A stretch of 64,000 nt of DNA from G965229605 sp965229605 (GTDB lineage Bacteria > Pseudomonadota > Alphaproteobacteria > CBDDJK01): the NCBI GenBank assembly GCA_965229605.1, contig OZ245892.1, positions 1,488,001 to 1,552,000 of the forward strand, read 5' to 3'. Of the stretch, positions 34,649 to 43,598 are shown piece after piece. Positions within the stretch are counted from its first letter, which is position 1; every line of letters starts with the position of its first letter. The notes under the pieces were generated by a model. The model was given only the letters and a program-made list of their open reading frames with translations, ran no database searches and was not told the DNA's origin. Position numbers and translations under genes: made by a program.

Positions 34649-36004
34649 TTAAAGGTGATGATAATCCTCAACCCCGACCGTCATATCGGTTCCAGCCAGA
34701 GGCACCCCGGCCATGGCCGAGGCCTCCATCGTCAAAGCCGCCAAATCTTCAGGCTCAAGTGAATGGATATTGGTTTTGCCACAAGCCCGGGCGAAAAGCT
34801 GGGCTTCAATCGTCAACGTATGCAGGAAGTTATAGACCCGGGTTGCGGCTTCATCTGGATCAAGCCGGGCGCGCAATTTGGGGTCCTGGGTTGCCACGCC
34901 GACCGGACAGCGTCCGGTATGGCAGTGATAGCAGTTCCCCGCTTCAACGCCCATTTCTTCAGGATAATTGGCTTCCGGGATATCCTTGTTGCAATTCAGG
35001 GCCATCATCGCCGAATGACCAATCGCAATGGCATCAGCCCCAAGCGCAATCGCTTTGGCGACATCGGCCCCGTTACGGATACCACCCGCATAGACCAGAC
35101 TGATTTCATCGCGCTTGCCAAGATCATCAATCGCCCGGCGGGCCTGACGAATGGCAGCAATACCGGGCACCCCGGTATCCTCGGTCGCCAAGTGCGGCCC
35201 GGCACCGGTGCCGCCTTCCATGCCGTCAATATAGATTGAATCCGGCCCGCATTTGACGGCCATACGGACATCGTCATAGACCCGGGCAGCCCCGAGTTTA
35301 AGCTGAATCGGAATGCGCCAGTCGGTTGCTTCGCGGATTTCCTGAATTTTCAAGGCCAGATCATCAGGGCCCAGCCAGTCAGGATGGCGGGCCGGAGACC
35401 TTTGGTCAATCCCGGCGGGCAAGGAGCGCATTTCAGCCACCTGATCGGTAACCTTCTGGCCCATCAAATGGCCGCCAAGCCCGACTTTACAGCCCTGGCC
35501 GATAAAGAATTCCACCGCATCCGCCAGCACCAGATGATGGGGATTAAAGCCATAGCGCGACTGGATACATTGATACAGCCATTTGGAGGAATAACGCCGT
35601 TCATCAGGGATCATGCCGCCTTCGCCAGAGCAGGTGGCGGTTCCGGCCATGGTTGCGCCGCGCGCGAGGGCGGTTTTGGCTTCATAGGACAAGGCCCCGA
35701 AACTCATGCCGGTCACATAAATCGGGATATCAAGCTCGAGAGGCCGTTTGGCCTTGGGGCCGATAACCGTTTTGGTTTCACATTTTTCCCGGTAGCCTTC
35801 AATGACAAAACGAGTCAAGGTGCCGGGAAGAAAGGTCAGATCATCCCAGTGCGGGATTTTCTTGAACAGCGAAAAGCCGCGCATCCGATAGCGACCAAGT
35901 TCAGACTTGATATGGATATCGTCAATAACATGCGGCGGGAAGACAAAAGAATTTCCCAGATGATATGCGTTACGCTTTTGTCCGAATTTGCCTTCTGAGC
36001 CCAT
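34649..36004 (-). CDS. FMN-binding glutamate synthase-like protein (MgsC/GlxD type)
   Basis: 451 residues matching the central and FMN domains of glutamate synthase large subunit: MSFGALSYEAKTALARGA, GTATCSGEGGMIPDER, IQLKLGAARVYDD, IDGMEGGTGAGPHLATEDTG, VYAGGIRNGADVAKAIALGA and the 3Fe-4S cysteine cluster in CYHCHTGRCPVGVATQDP. With the GXGXG protein and the class II amidotransferase encoded upstream it reconstitutes a split GltB, the layout of N-methylglutamate synthase (MgsABC) and of the rhizobial GlxBCD set. In MgsABC methylamine displaces ammonia from glutamate. The substrate here is inferred from neighbours. Confidence 0.85.
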   Translation of the reverse strand: MGSEGKFGQKRNAYHLGNSFVFPPHVIDDIHIKSELGRYRMRGFSLFKKIPHWDDLTFLPGTLTRFVIEGYREKCETKTVIGPKAKRPLELDIPIYVTGMSFGALSYEAKTALARGATMAGTATCSGEGGMIPDERRYSSKWLYQCIQSRYGFNPHHLVLADAVEFFIGQGCKVGLGGHLMGQKVTDQVAEMRSLPAGIDQRSPARHPDWLGPDDLALKIQEIREATDWRIPIQLKLGAARVYDDVRMAVKCGPDSIYIDGMEGGTGAGPHLATEDTGVPGIAAIRQARRAIDDLGKRDEISLVYAGGIRNGADVAKAIALGADAIAIGHSAMMALNCNKDIPEANYPEEMGVEAGNCYHCHTGRCPVGVATQDPKLRARLDPDEAATRVYNFLHTLTIEAQLFARACGKTNIHSLEPEDLAALTMEASAMAGVPLAGTDMTVGVEDYHHL

Positions 36005-36064
36005 TTTTCAACCTCTTTTTTATGGTCCTGTCTTTTATATAGATTTGAGCATCTACATCGTGAT

Positions 36065-36934
36065 TTAAAGAATCAGTTTCTTTTCCGACGGTTCGAGATT
36101 GTCGTAATTCCACAGCTGCTTGCCTGCGACAATTTTGGTGAAATGGCCGACACCTGATTTTGGCATCAGGTCATATTGCGTCAGCTTGCGGGTGAGCCAG
36201 GCCTGGTCAAGGTCGGTCAGCGGCGATGTGACCGCATCAACCCCCAGCGACTGGATTTCGCCACCAACGTAGATGGTGCCGTCATACATGGAATCGCCAA
36301 GATTTTTCCCGGCATTGCCACAGACAACCATGCGCCCGCGCTGCATCATAAAGCCGGACAGGGCACCGGTATCTCCGCCGACCAGAATAGTTCCGCCTTT
36401 CATATCAATGCCGGTGCGCGAGCCCACCGAGCCTTTACAGACAAGGTCCCCGCCACGAATAGCCGCGCCAAAGGTGGACCCGGCATTTTTTTCGATCACC
36501 ACGGTGCCGGACATCATATTTTCACCGCAAGACCAGCCGACACGCCCGGAGATACGGACATTTGGCCCGTCAATCAACCCAACGCCAAAATAGCCAAGCG
36601 AGCCTTCAAAGATCAGATTGAGGCGATTGAGAATCCCGACACCAAGGCCGTGTTTGCCGCGCGGATTTTGCACAACGATGGAGCCATAGCCTTCGCGCAT
36701 TAAAGCCCGCAGCTGTTCATTAGCTTCGGTTGAGGTCAATTCACCGACATCAAGAACCGTGCGTTTATTAAAATCGACATCATCTGCCCAGGGATAGGTA
36801 AAACGTTCTTCCTCATCGGGGCGGAACGACACGAACATGGAGCGTCCGGTCAATTCCTCGGTCGTCATGCCAAGGGCTTTAACCCGCTCTTCCTGAGAGA
36901 GTTCCTTTAGCTGGGCATCGCTTAGGCTTGCCAT
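36065..36934 (-). CDS. GXGXG-domain glutamate synthase-like subunit (MgsB/GlxC type)
   Basis: 289 residues forming the right-handed beta-helix of glutamate synthase: repeated Gly-rich turns such as GRVGWSCGENMMSGTVVIE, GSTFGAAIRGGDLVCKGS, RTGIDMKGGTILVGGDTG and MVVCGNAGKNLGDSMYDG. The domain holds the amidotransferase and FMN parts together and is not itself catalytic. The start overlaps the amidotransferase gene by 13 bases. Residues 1-60 are an added N-terminal segment (DAQLKELSQEERVKAL) typical of the free-standing version. Confidence 0.87.
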   Translation of the reverse strand: MASLSDAQLKELSQEERVKALGMTTEELTGRSMFVSFRPDEEERFTYPWADDVDFNKRTVLDVGELTSTEANEQLRALMREGYGSIVVQNPRGKHGLGVGILNRLNLIFEGSLGYFGVGLIDGPNVRISGRVGWSCGENMMSGTVVIEKNAGSTFGAAIRGGDLVCKGSVGSRTGIDMKGGTILVGGDTGALSGFMMQRGRMVVCGNAGKNLGDSMYDGTIYVGGEIQSLGVDAVTSPLTDLDQAWLTRKLTQYDLMPKSGVGHFTKIVAGKQLWNYDNLEPSEKKLIL

Positions 36935-37854
36935 ACGCGCACCTCCTCATCATAGGGATCATAAGTATCAATTTCCTGGGGCAAAAGTGCCCGAATAGCG
37001 ACTTCTTCCGAGGCCAGCGCAATCAGGTCATCGCTTTCATAAAGGACCAGAGGCTTGGCGGCCATGGTGTCCTTGGCCATGCCAAGCTGGTCACGGGTGG
37101 CGATCAGATAGGTAAAGACACCATCAATCTCGTCAATCGACTGGCGCAAACTGTCTTCAAGCTTCATCCCGTTGGCCAGATTATGCGCGGTATAGACCGC
37201 CAGCAGTTCCGAATCACAGTTGGACATAAAGCGATGGCCCTTCCACTCCATTTGCCGACGCATGGACCAGTAATTGGTCAGCTGTCCGTTATGAACGACC
37301 GACACGTCGTTATAGGGATAGGCCCAATAAGGATGGGCCGAGCGGATATCGACATCAGATTCCGTCGCCATACGGGTATGACCAATGCCATGCGTGCCTT
37401 TGAAACCGCCAAGCTGATAGGCAGAAGAAACTTCGCTGGCATCGCCAAGGTCCTTGATCAACTCCAGCCCTTCTCCAAGGGAGAGAATCTCGACCCCGTC
37501 AATTTCCTCAATATGCTGGGCAACCGTGGCAAGATCGTCATGACCTTCAATCCGAAAGCGCAAGACATAAGGCGTAGCCCAGTCCTTTTCCTTCACCCCG
37601 ACAGCATGTTGAGCAAAAATTTCGTCAATGGCTTCAGCCCGTTTGGCAACCGTCTCCTTGATGCCACGGCCCCGGCTCATATCTTCCTTCTCAGCAAGCT
37701 TGATCCGCAAAACAATGCCATCTTTTCCAGCTCCATACAGCGCAAAACCTGTCGAATCCGGCCCGCGATGTTTCAAAGCCTGCAACATCGCAGTCATTTC
37801 CCCGCCAACATCCGTGGCGGAACGGCGATGAATAAGCCCAGCAATTCCACACAT
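36922..37854 (-). CDS. Class II glutamine amidotransferase, glutamate synthase-like (MgsA/GlxB type)
   Basis: 310 residues. It begins MCGIAGLIHRRSATD, so Cys2 is the N-terminal nucleophile after Met removal. Other Ntn-amidotransferase marks are KHRGPDSTGFALY, GIGHTRMATESDVDIRSAHP, VVHNGQLTNYWSMRR and SNCDSELLAVY. It would hydrolyse glutamine (or a gamma-glutamyl amide such as gamma-glutamylmethylamide) and pass the amine through the split synthase encoded by the next two genes. The overlap with the GXGXG gene supports fixed stoichiometry. Confidence 0.87.
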   Translation of the reverse strand: MCGIAGLIHRRSATDVGGEMTAMLQALKHRGPDSTGFALYGAGKDGIVLRIKLAEKEDMSRGRGIKETVAKRAEAIDEIFAQHAVGVKEKDWATPYVLRFRIEGHDDLATVAQHIEEIDGVEILSLGEGLELIKDLGDASEVSSAYQLGGFKGTHGIGHTRMATESDVDIRSAHPYWAYPYNDVSVVHNGQLTNYWSMRRQMEWKGHRFMSNCDSELLAVYTAHNLANGMKLEDSLRQSIDEIDGVFTYLIATRDQLGMAKDTMAAKPLVLYESDDLIALASEEVAIRALLPQEIDTYDPYDEEVRVWQA

Positions 37855-37904
37855 GCTCTATAACCTTTCCTTTATAGCAGATTATCACCTCAAATTATTT
37901 GGCC

Positions 37905-39380
37905 TTACGGCAGATAATCAAGATAGGTCTCCAGATCCCAATTCGTAGAAGTGTGCATAAAGCGCTCCCACTCATCAGTCTTATATTCATGATACAGGCG
38001 GAACATCTCGCCCGGCATCCCGGATTTAATCACCTCATCCTTGGAAAGGGCCTCAAGGGCCGCCCCCAGCGACATCGGCAGTTTCTGCACGACCTTGCCT
38101 TCTTCCATGGCGGCGTAGATATTCCGCTCTTCCGGCTTGCCGCACGGAATCTTGTTGCTGATGCCATCGTCCATGGCCTGGAGCAGGGTTGACGACATCA
38201 GATAGGGATTGACCATTGAATCAACCGACCGGAATTCAAAGCGGCCCGGCGCAGAAATCCGCAGGCCGGTTGTCCGGTTCTGATAGCCCCAATCCTTAAA
38301 GACCGGTGCCCAGAAGCCGGTATCCCATAGACGGCGATAGGAATTGACGGTTGAACAGCCAATCGCGGTCAAGGCATCAAGGTGACGGACAATGCCCCCC
38401 ACGGCATATTGCCCGATCTGCCCGGGCATTTGCGGGTCGTTTCCATCCGGCATAAAGGTATTTTCCCCGCCCTGACGATAGGCAAAGACCTGATCCATGG
38501 CCGCGCGGTTTTTTTGTCCAAGCGGCTTGTCGCGATCTTCACCGCCGCGCCATAACGAGATATTATGGTGGCAACCCGAGGCCGAGACTCCCATAAAGGG
38601 TTTGGTCATAAAACAGGCGATCAGATTATATTCACGCGCCACCTGCGCACAAATCTGGCGATAGGTGGTCAGACGATCCGCATTGCGCATACAATCATCA
38701 AAGTTGAAATTGAGTTCAAGCTGGCCCGGCGCATCTTCGTGATCGCCCTGGATCATATCAAGCCCCATCGCCCGCGAATATTCGATCACCCGCATATAGA
38801 CCGGGCGCAAACTTTCAAACTGGTCAATATGATAGCAATAGGGTTTGGAGAATCCGCCGTTCGGCTGACCATTTTCATCGCGCTTGAGCCACATCATTTC
38901 CGGCTCGGTCCCGGCGCGCAGATGCAAACCGTCATGTTTCTTCTGGAAATCATCATGAAGACGGCGCAGATTGCCACGCGAATCAGAGGTCAGATAAGCC
39001 CCGGCATCGGTGCGTTCTTCCCGGTTGCGGAACAGGGTGCAAAAGACCCGGGCAACCCTTTTGTCCCACGGCAGCTGGCAGAAACTGTCAGGTTCAGGAA
39101 TCCCGACCAGTTCAGCAGCTTCCGGCCCATAACCCAGATATTCACCATGCCGGTTCAAGAACAGATTAACGGTGGCCCCGTAAACCAGCTGGAAACCTTT
39201 TTGGGCCACTTGCTCCCAATGATCAGCCGGAATGCCTTTGCCGCAGATGCGCCCGGTAATCGAAACAAACTGCATATATAAATATTCAATACCCAGTTCA
39301 TCAATTTTCTTGCGGACTTCCTTGACCATTGCATCCCGTCCGGGTGCATCAACGAATGCTTCAATATCTTGCTTTGCCAC
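37905..39380 (-). CDS. Glutamine synthetase-family ligase (GmaS/GlnT-related)
   Basis: 491 residues from a GTG start. Catalytic strings of the GS fold: GTEPEMMWLK, GDHEDAPGQLELNFNFDD, FMTKPFMGVSASGCHHNIS, NSYRRLWDTG and FEFRSVDSMVNPYLMSS. The DHEDA.GQ and KPF.G....GCH pattern is that of GmaS (gamma-glutamylmethylamide synthetase) and GlnT rather than of housekeeping GlnA; the adenylylation site is missing. It is longer than typical GmaS (about 440), so substrate identity is open. The GTG at 39380 is preceded at 8 bases by GGGAGG; a frame-compatible GTG at 39395 would place that ribosome site inside the gene. TATAAC upstream could be a -10 element of an internal promoter. Confidence 0.83.
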   Translation of the reverse strand: MAKQDIEAFVDAPGRDAMVKEVRKKIDELGIEYLYMQFVSITGRICGKGIPADHWEQVAQKGFQLVYGATVNLFLNRHGEYLGYGPEAAELVGIPEPDSFCQLPWDKRVARVFCTLFRNREERTDAGAYLTSDSRGNLRRLHDDFQKKHDGLHLRAGTEPEMMWLKRDENGQPNGGFSKPYCYHIDQFESLRPVYMRVIEYSRAMGLDMIQGDHEDAPGQLELNFNFDDCMRNADRLTTYRQICAQVAREYNLIACFMTKPFMGVSASGCHHNISLWRGGEDRDKPLGQKNRAAMDQVFAYRQGGENTFMPDGNDPQMPGQIGQYAVGGIVRHLDALTAIGCSTVNSYRRLWDTGFWAPVFKDWGYQNRTTGLRISAPGRFEFRSVDSMVNPYLMSSTLLQAMDDGISNKIPCGKPEERNIYAAMEEGKVVQKLPMSLGAALEALSKDEVIKSGMPGEMFRLYHEYKTDEWERFMHTSTNWDLETYLDYLP

Positions 39381-39423
39381 GTTTTTTCCTCCCACAAGTA
39401 GCGTTATAATGTAGTAACAGTAA

Positions 39424-39470
39424 ATGGAGTTGTTTTATTAGCTCCATTTTTACAAGGAGCTTTTAGCTCC
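39424..39470 (-). promoter_or_regulatory. Two hairpins between the FAD oxidoreductase and ligase genes
   Basis: On the minus strand GGAGCT-AAA-AGCTCC (39470-39456) overlaps the stop codon of the FAD gene, and ATGGAG...CTCCAT (39447-39424) follows. Neither has a long T-run, so processing or translational insulation is more likely than full termination. Confidence 0.6.
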
Positions 39471-40806
39471 AGGGAAATGGACTGTTTGATGTCGGATGTA
39501 ACTCCCCTTTTTCATAACGGTCAAACCGGAAAGGTGTTAAAAGCTCTTGCTCCTCTCCCATCACCTCATCGGCGACCAGCCGACCAACACCAATCATTTT
39601 ATAGCCATGATTGGAATCCGCAATCACCGCCACATTGTCATAAAAATGATCAAAAATCGGGAATGAATCAGGCGTAAAACAGCCAATCCCGCCAGACGGT
39701 TCCTTATGATAATGCGGCATCATGCCTTCAAACCGTTTATGGCAATGCGCCAGAGCAGACACCCACATATGGGCAAATTCCGGGCTTGAGACAAATTCTG
39801 GGCTGCTTGGCCCATAGGGATCAATCTCGACCTCCTGCACCGGAGTATCGACCTTGTACGGGGCGGCCCCGCCTTGAATACCGTTGAAATGCCAGTCCGG
39901 CTTGTAATAAATCCCCCACATTTCGTCCGTGATCAAGGAGCCGTCCACTGCAGAATAAAGCGGCGCATCCGAATCAACATGAAGGACCGGCGGCATTTCG
40001 CCATCATTCATCATCAGAGTTTCCGGCTTGATGCGCAGCACCCCTTCTTCAAGCTGCCAGAAGCGCCACATATCGATATTTTCATGGGTCACGCCAGACA
40101 AATCCTTGAGCGTAATCTGGCGCGGGAGATCAAGCATATCCCAAAAATCACGCACCCACGGGCCGGGGGCCAGAATCAGATGGGAACAGGCAATGCTTCC
40201 CTTGTCGGTTTCAACGGCCCGAACCGCCGGACTGCGCATATCGCGCAAGAAGCCCTTAACGGTCACGCCGGATAAAATCCGCACGCCCAGAGCCTCGGCC
40301 TTATTGGCCAGGCCATAAATCGCTTTTGTATTATTGGCATAGCCGCCGCGCTTTTCATGAAGGACCGAAGTGATGCCTTGCGCTTGCCAGTCATCAAACA
40401 TGCCGCGCATATATTTGGTCGAGGCATTTTCCCCTTCAATAAAGACGCTTTCATAGCCGATGTCCTGTTGCTCGGCATGAATCTGGGCGACATCCTCGCG
40501 CATGGATTCAGGCGATATCTGCATATAGCCAACCGGATGATAGCTAAAGGCCTCCGGGTCCATTTCCCAGACATCAACCGAATGGGCCATCAAACGGCGC
40601 ATGGCAGGCTGATAATAATTGTTGCGCACAACACCGCAGGCAATCCCCGATGCGCCAGCCGCTATCCCGGCTTTATCCAGGACAAGAATGCGTCCTTCAA
40701 CACTTTCCCCCTTTTCGATCATCCGCTCGGCCAGCCGCCAGGCAGCAGATAGCCCGTGAATACCGGCTCCAACGATGACATATTCAGCCTGATGTGGAAC
40801 AGCCAT
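39463..40806 (-). CDS. DAO-family FAD-dependent oxidoreductase (sarcosine oxidase beta / MgdA-like)
   Basis: 447 residues. The FAD-binding Rossmann motif VIVGAGIHGLSAAWRLAE is at 11-28, followed by the GIAAGASGIACGVVRNNYYQ loop that resembles the flavin region of sarcosine/dimethylglycine oxidases, and a late GCFTPDSFPIFDHF with ADSNHGYKMIGVGRLVADEV. Such enzymes oxidise N-methyl amino acids. In N-methylglutamate dehydrogenase this type is the beta-like subunit with three partners, none of which is recognisable here, so the protein may act alone or with the two unknown small proteins of the operon. It is the first gene of the set and is divergent from a GntR regulator. Confidence 0.83.
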   Translation of the reverse strand: MAVPHQAEYVIVGAGIHGLSAAWRLAERMIEKGESVEGRILVLDKAGIAAGASGIACGVVRNNYYQPAMRRLMAHSVDVWEMDPEAFSYHPVGYMQISPESMREDVAQIHAEQQDIGYESVFIEGENASTKYMRGMFDDWQAQGITSVLHEKRGGYANNTKAIYGLANKAEALGVRILSGVTVKGFLRDMRSPAVRAVETDKGSIACSHLILAPGPWVRDFWDMLDLPRQITLKDLSGVTHENIDMWRFWQLEEGVLRIKPETLMMNDGEMPPVLHVDSDAPLYSAVDGSLITDEMWGIYYKPDWHFNGIQGGAAPYKVDTPVQEVEIDPYGPSSPEFVSSPEFAHMWVSALAHCHKRFEGMMPHYHKEPSGGIGCFTPDSFPIFDHFYDNVAVIADSNHGYKMIGVGRLVADEVMGEEQELLTPFRFDRYEKGELHPTSNSPFPWS

Positions 40807-40830
40807 AATTTCCTCCGTTGCGATATAGTA

Positions 40831-40990
40831 TGCGCAATAATGATCGGCGCAACCTGTGATTTACTCCCTCTTCACAGAGTTTTTTTATATGCCATGACTT
40901 ATATAAAGGCTCAACCCCCTTTAAACCAATTTTAGCATTTCCCTTGCTTTTTGTTTATATTGGTGCTAAATTGGACTAAATTATTGCGCA
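40831..40990. promoter_or_regulatory. Divergent promoter region with inverted repeats, candidate GntR operators
   Basis: TGCGCAATAAT (40831-40841) and ATTATTGCGCA (40980-40990) are perfect reverse complements, one near each flanking gene. Between them CCAATTTTAGCA (40926-40937) and TGCTAAATTGG (40964-40974) form a second near-perfect inverted pair. The region separates the FAD oxidoreductase gene from the GntR gene, where a FadR-type regulator would be expected to bind. The rest of the 258-bp gap is AT-rich with no clear coding frame. Confidence 0.55.
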
Positions 40991-41064
40991 AAACACCTGA
41001 CTCGATAATTTTGGACCAGAAGTGGATTTAAAATAGTAATGCCTTTACGCAAAGATCAAAATCA

Positions 41065-41793
41065 ATGGTATCCCAAGTGAGACGGGGAGCAGCCGAAATT
41101 GCGGCCGGTATTCGTCAGGAAATTCTGAGCGGCGCTTTTGCACCGGGAGTGCGTCTTCCAGCAGAACGCCAACTGGCAGAGGCCTTGCAGGTGGCACGCG
41201 GGACGGTACGCGCCGGGATAAATCTTTTACAGAGCGAAGGATTGCTGGAAATTCGCCCGGGCAGCGGGGCCTATGTGCTGGACCCGGCCAAAGCTACATC
41301 ACAACAGGATTCTAAAGAATATTCGGCAGAACATGAAGGCTTTAGTCTGGATATTATTGCAGACGCCAGGCCTTTTGAACTGATTGACACCCGTTTTGCG
41401 CTGGAGCCGCATATTTGCCGCCTTGCGGTTTTGCATGCGACGTTCAATGATTTCAAGCAGATTGATTCTCTGCTGGGTGAAATGGAGCAAAGCGAGGATG
41501 ATCCGGTCCGTTTTTCAAAAGCCGATGCCGCCTTTCATATGGCTCTGGCACGTTCAACCGACAACCGCTTGCTGGCCTTTATCATTGCCGAGATCAACAA
41601 GGTGCGCAATCACACGCAGTGGGTCCAGATGCGTCACAGGATTCTGACACCGGCTGTGATCAGGGATTATAACCGTCATCACCGTGCCATCATCGACGCC
41701 ATTCGTGCGCGTGAAGCGGAACAGGCGGCAAGCCAGATGAAAACCCATCTTGAGTCGGTGCGCCTTTCGCTGACTCGCAGCGCAGCAACTTAA
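41065..41793 (+). CDS. GntR-family transcriptional regulator, FadR/FCD type
   Basis: 242 residues. The N-terminal winged helix has IRQEILSGAFAPGVRLPAER and QLAEALQVARGTVRAGINLL then EGLLEIRPGSGAYVL (about 14-74). The C-terminal FCD domain (from about 108) shows DTRFALEPHICRLAV, DAAFHMALARSTDNRLL and NRHHRAIIDAIRAREAEQA with the metal/effector histidines. FCD regulators usually respond to small organic acids or amino-acid-like ligands. Its divergent position makes it the probable regulator of the methylated-amine operon at 32531-40806. Confidence 0.9.
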   Translation: MVSQVRRGAAEIAAGIRQEILSGAFAPGVRLPAERQLAEALQVARGTVRAGINLLQSEGLLEIRPGSGAYVLDPAKATSQQDSKEYSAEHEGFSLDIIADARPFELIDTRFALEPHICRLAVLHATFNDFKQIDSLLGEMEQSEDDPVRFSKADAAFHMALARSTDNRLLAFIIAEINKVRNHTQWVQMRHRILTPAVIRDYNRHHRAIIDAIRAREAEQAASQMKTHLESVRLSLTRSAAT

Positions 41794-41901
41794 ATACGCC
41801 GCGACTTAATTTTGGGAGGTCATTTCGTGATTTATGACAGGGACGTGATGTATAACCGAAGCATGATATATAACAGGGGCTGGCCCCTCAAGCTGCTGGC
41901 T

Positions 41902-43383
41902 TTACTTTGTCTTCCCGTCATTGTCATCGGTATGCTCATGATCGCTATGATCATGGTCGTGATGATCGTGGTCGTGGTCATGATCATGGTCGTGATCATG
42001 ATGATCCGCCGCACTTTGAGTCACGCCAGAATAAGATTGCACTAAACGGGTTTCATTCCTCATCATCTCCTCAAATTCCTCCGAGGTGATTTCCTTGGTC
42101 TCAATCTGCGCCTGCTCCAGAATGTAATCGACAATCTTTTCTTCCAGAGCCGTGCCTCTGAAATTCTCGATCAAGGCCTTCTCATTCTGCTGCATCATCT
42201 GGCCCAGCATCATTTGCTCGTGCTGAGGCGCACGCATCGCATATTGCATCAAAGCCCGTTGGCCATCTTCCTCGCTCGCCGTGATCCCTGCCGATTCAGC
42301 CACATGCTGAAACAAAAGAGCCAGTCGAACCCGGCGGTCCGCAATCGCCTGATAATCCGCTTTAAGCTCCGCCTCGTCCTTGGAGCGGTCCAACGGATCA
42401 AGCGTATTTTGCGCCCGCGCCTGTTCAATCCGCGCCCAGATTTGCGAAAACTCATCCTCAACCATCGCAGGCGGAAGCTCAAACGGATGCCCGGCACTCA
42501 ACGCATCCATCAAGTCAATCTTCAACTGCTCCCGACTCTGGGTCGCCATCCCGGTCTCAGCTTCCGTGCGAACCCGCTCCCGCAACACATCCAAGCTTTC
42601 CATCTCAACCCTCTGGGCCAAACTCTCGTCAACCGGCTGGTCCGCCAACTGCTCAATCCCGATCAAGGTGCATTCAAAGCTAAAGGTCTTGCCCGCCAGT
42701 TCTCCATTCGGATGATCATCCTCATAAGTGCGGGAATATTCACAGGTCTCCCCAACCTTGCGGCCCGCAAAAGCCTCCTCAAAAGGCTCGAAATTATTGT
42801 CATCCCCCAATTCAGCCTGTAACTCTTCAAGGCTCATATGCTCAACCTTCTCGCCTTGCGAATCACGCACAACCTGTGAATACGTCACACGATCTCCCGA
42901 TTGCGTTGCACGATCCGTCACCGGGGTCGCCTCCCGTATCCGCTTGGCAATGCTGCTTAAACCCTCCTCAAGGAACTTGTCAGACGCAAGAGGCTTATAG
43001 GACGTCAGCTTGATATCCTTGAACGACATCGCAGATATCTCCGGCAGACAATCAACCCTCACCGAAAAACTGAAATCCTGACCCAACTCAGACACAACAT
43101 TCTCAACCCGCATCTGACGGGCCGGGCGAACATTATGCTCCTCCCGCAAATTCTTCTCAACGTCAGAAACAGCGTCTTGCATAAGCTCGGGAACAAGCTC
43201 CCCGGCATAACGCCGCTTCAAAAGCTTCACAGGTGCCTTGCCTGGCCGAAAACCCGGAAGACGAATCCGCGTCGCTATCGTCGCCAGCTTGCGCTCCAGA
43301 CGCTGGTCAATGTCCGAAGCCGCAAGCGTCACCGCATAAGTGCGACTTAAATCAGAAGAAGCAGGATCAAGCGTAATATTCAT
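41902..43383 (-). CDS. tig: Trigger factor with His/Asp-rich C-terminal tail
   Basis: 493 residues. The ribosome-associated chaperone and peptidyl-prolyl isomerase that meets nascent chains. Ribosome-docking motif LPGFRPGKAPVKLL at about 43-56; the FKBP-like domain begins near 160 (SGDRVTYSQVV) and continues to ECTLIGIEQL; the helical C-domain follows. After residue 458 there is a tail of alternating His and Asp: 13 His within 25 residues, then TDDNDGKTK. Such a tail could bind nickel or zinc, as in SlyD. Downstream clpP/clpX/lon, common alphaproteobacterial partners, are absent; the gene converges on the GntR gene and has a tRNA-Leu upstream. Confidence 0.95.
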   Translation of the reverse strand: MNITLDPASSDLSRTYAVTLAASDIDQRLERKLATIATRIRLPGFRPGKAPVKLLKRRYAGELVPELMQDAVSDVEKNLREEHNVRPARQMRVENVVSELGQDFSFSVRVDCLPEISAMSFKDIKLTSYKPLASDKFLEEGLSSIAKRIREATPVTDRATQSGDRVTYSQVVRDSQGEKVEHMSLEELQAELGDDNNFEPFEEAFAGRKVGETCEYSRTYEDDHPNGELAGKTFSFECTLIGIEQLADQPVDESLAQRVEMESLDVLRERVRTEAETGMATQSREQLKIDLMDALSAGHPFELPPAMVEDEFSQIWARIEQARAQNTLDPLDRSKDEAELKADYQAIADRRVRLALLFQHVAESAGITASEEDGQRALMQYAMRAPQHEQMMLGQMMQQNEKALIENFRGTALEEKIVDYILEQAQIETKEITSEEFEEMMRNETRLVQSYSGVTQSAADHHDHDHDHDHDHDHHDHDHSDHEHTDDNDGKTK

Positions 43384-43434
43384 ATACCAAACTTTCTATA
43401 ATGCAGGACAAAAGAGCCTATAAGCACGGACGAA

Positions 43435-43520
43435 TGGTGCGGGTGGAGAGACTCGAACTCTCACTCCGTTGCCAGAACTGGATTTTGAGTCCAGCGCGTC
43501 TACCATTCCGCCACACCCGC
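43435..43520 (-). tRNA. tRNA-Leu (anticodon CAA)
   Basis: Reading the minus strand from 43520, acceptor GCGGGTG pairs with CACCCGC, the anticodon stem CTGGA/TCCAG encloses CTCAAAA (anticodon CAA), the T-arm contains GTTCGAGTC, and CCA is encoded (43437-43435). The extended variable region fits a leucine tRNA. Confidence 0.95.
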
Positions 43521-43598
43521 TTAGCCCGTGCGAAATAGCATGATTAAGCTAAATTAAGCAAGCACCATAGCGGTCTTACTCAAAAAAACTTGGTGAGT

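Noticed and set aside
36928..37863. 311-codon plus-strand frame opposite the amidotransferase gene
   Set aside because: It covers the opposite strand of a clearly conserved gene and its translation shows no family resemblance.
38565..39281. 238-codon plus-strand frame opposite the GmaS-like gene
   Set aside because: Shadow of a conserved gene; no ribosome site and no recognisable product.
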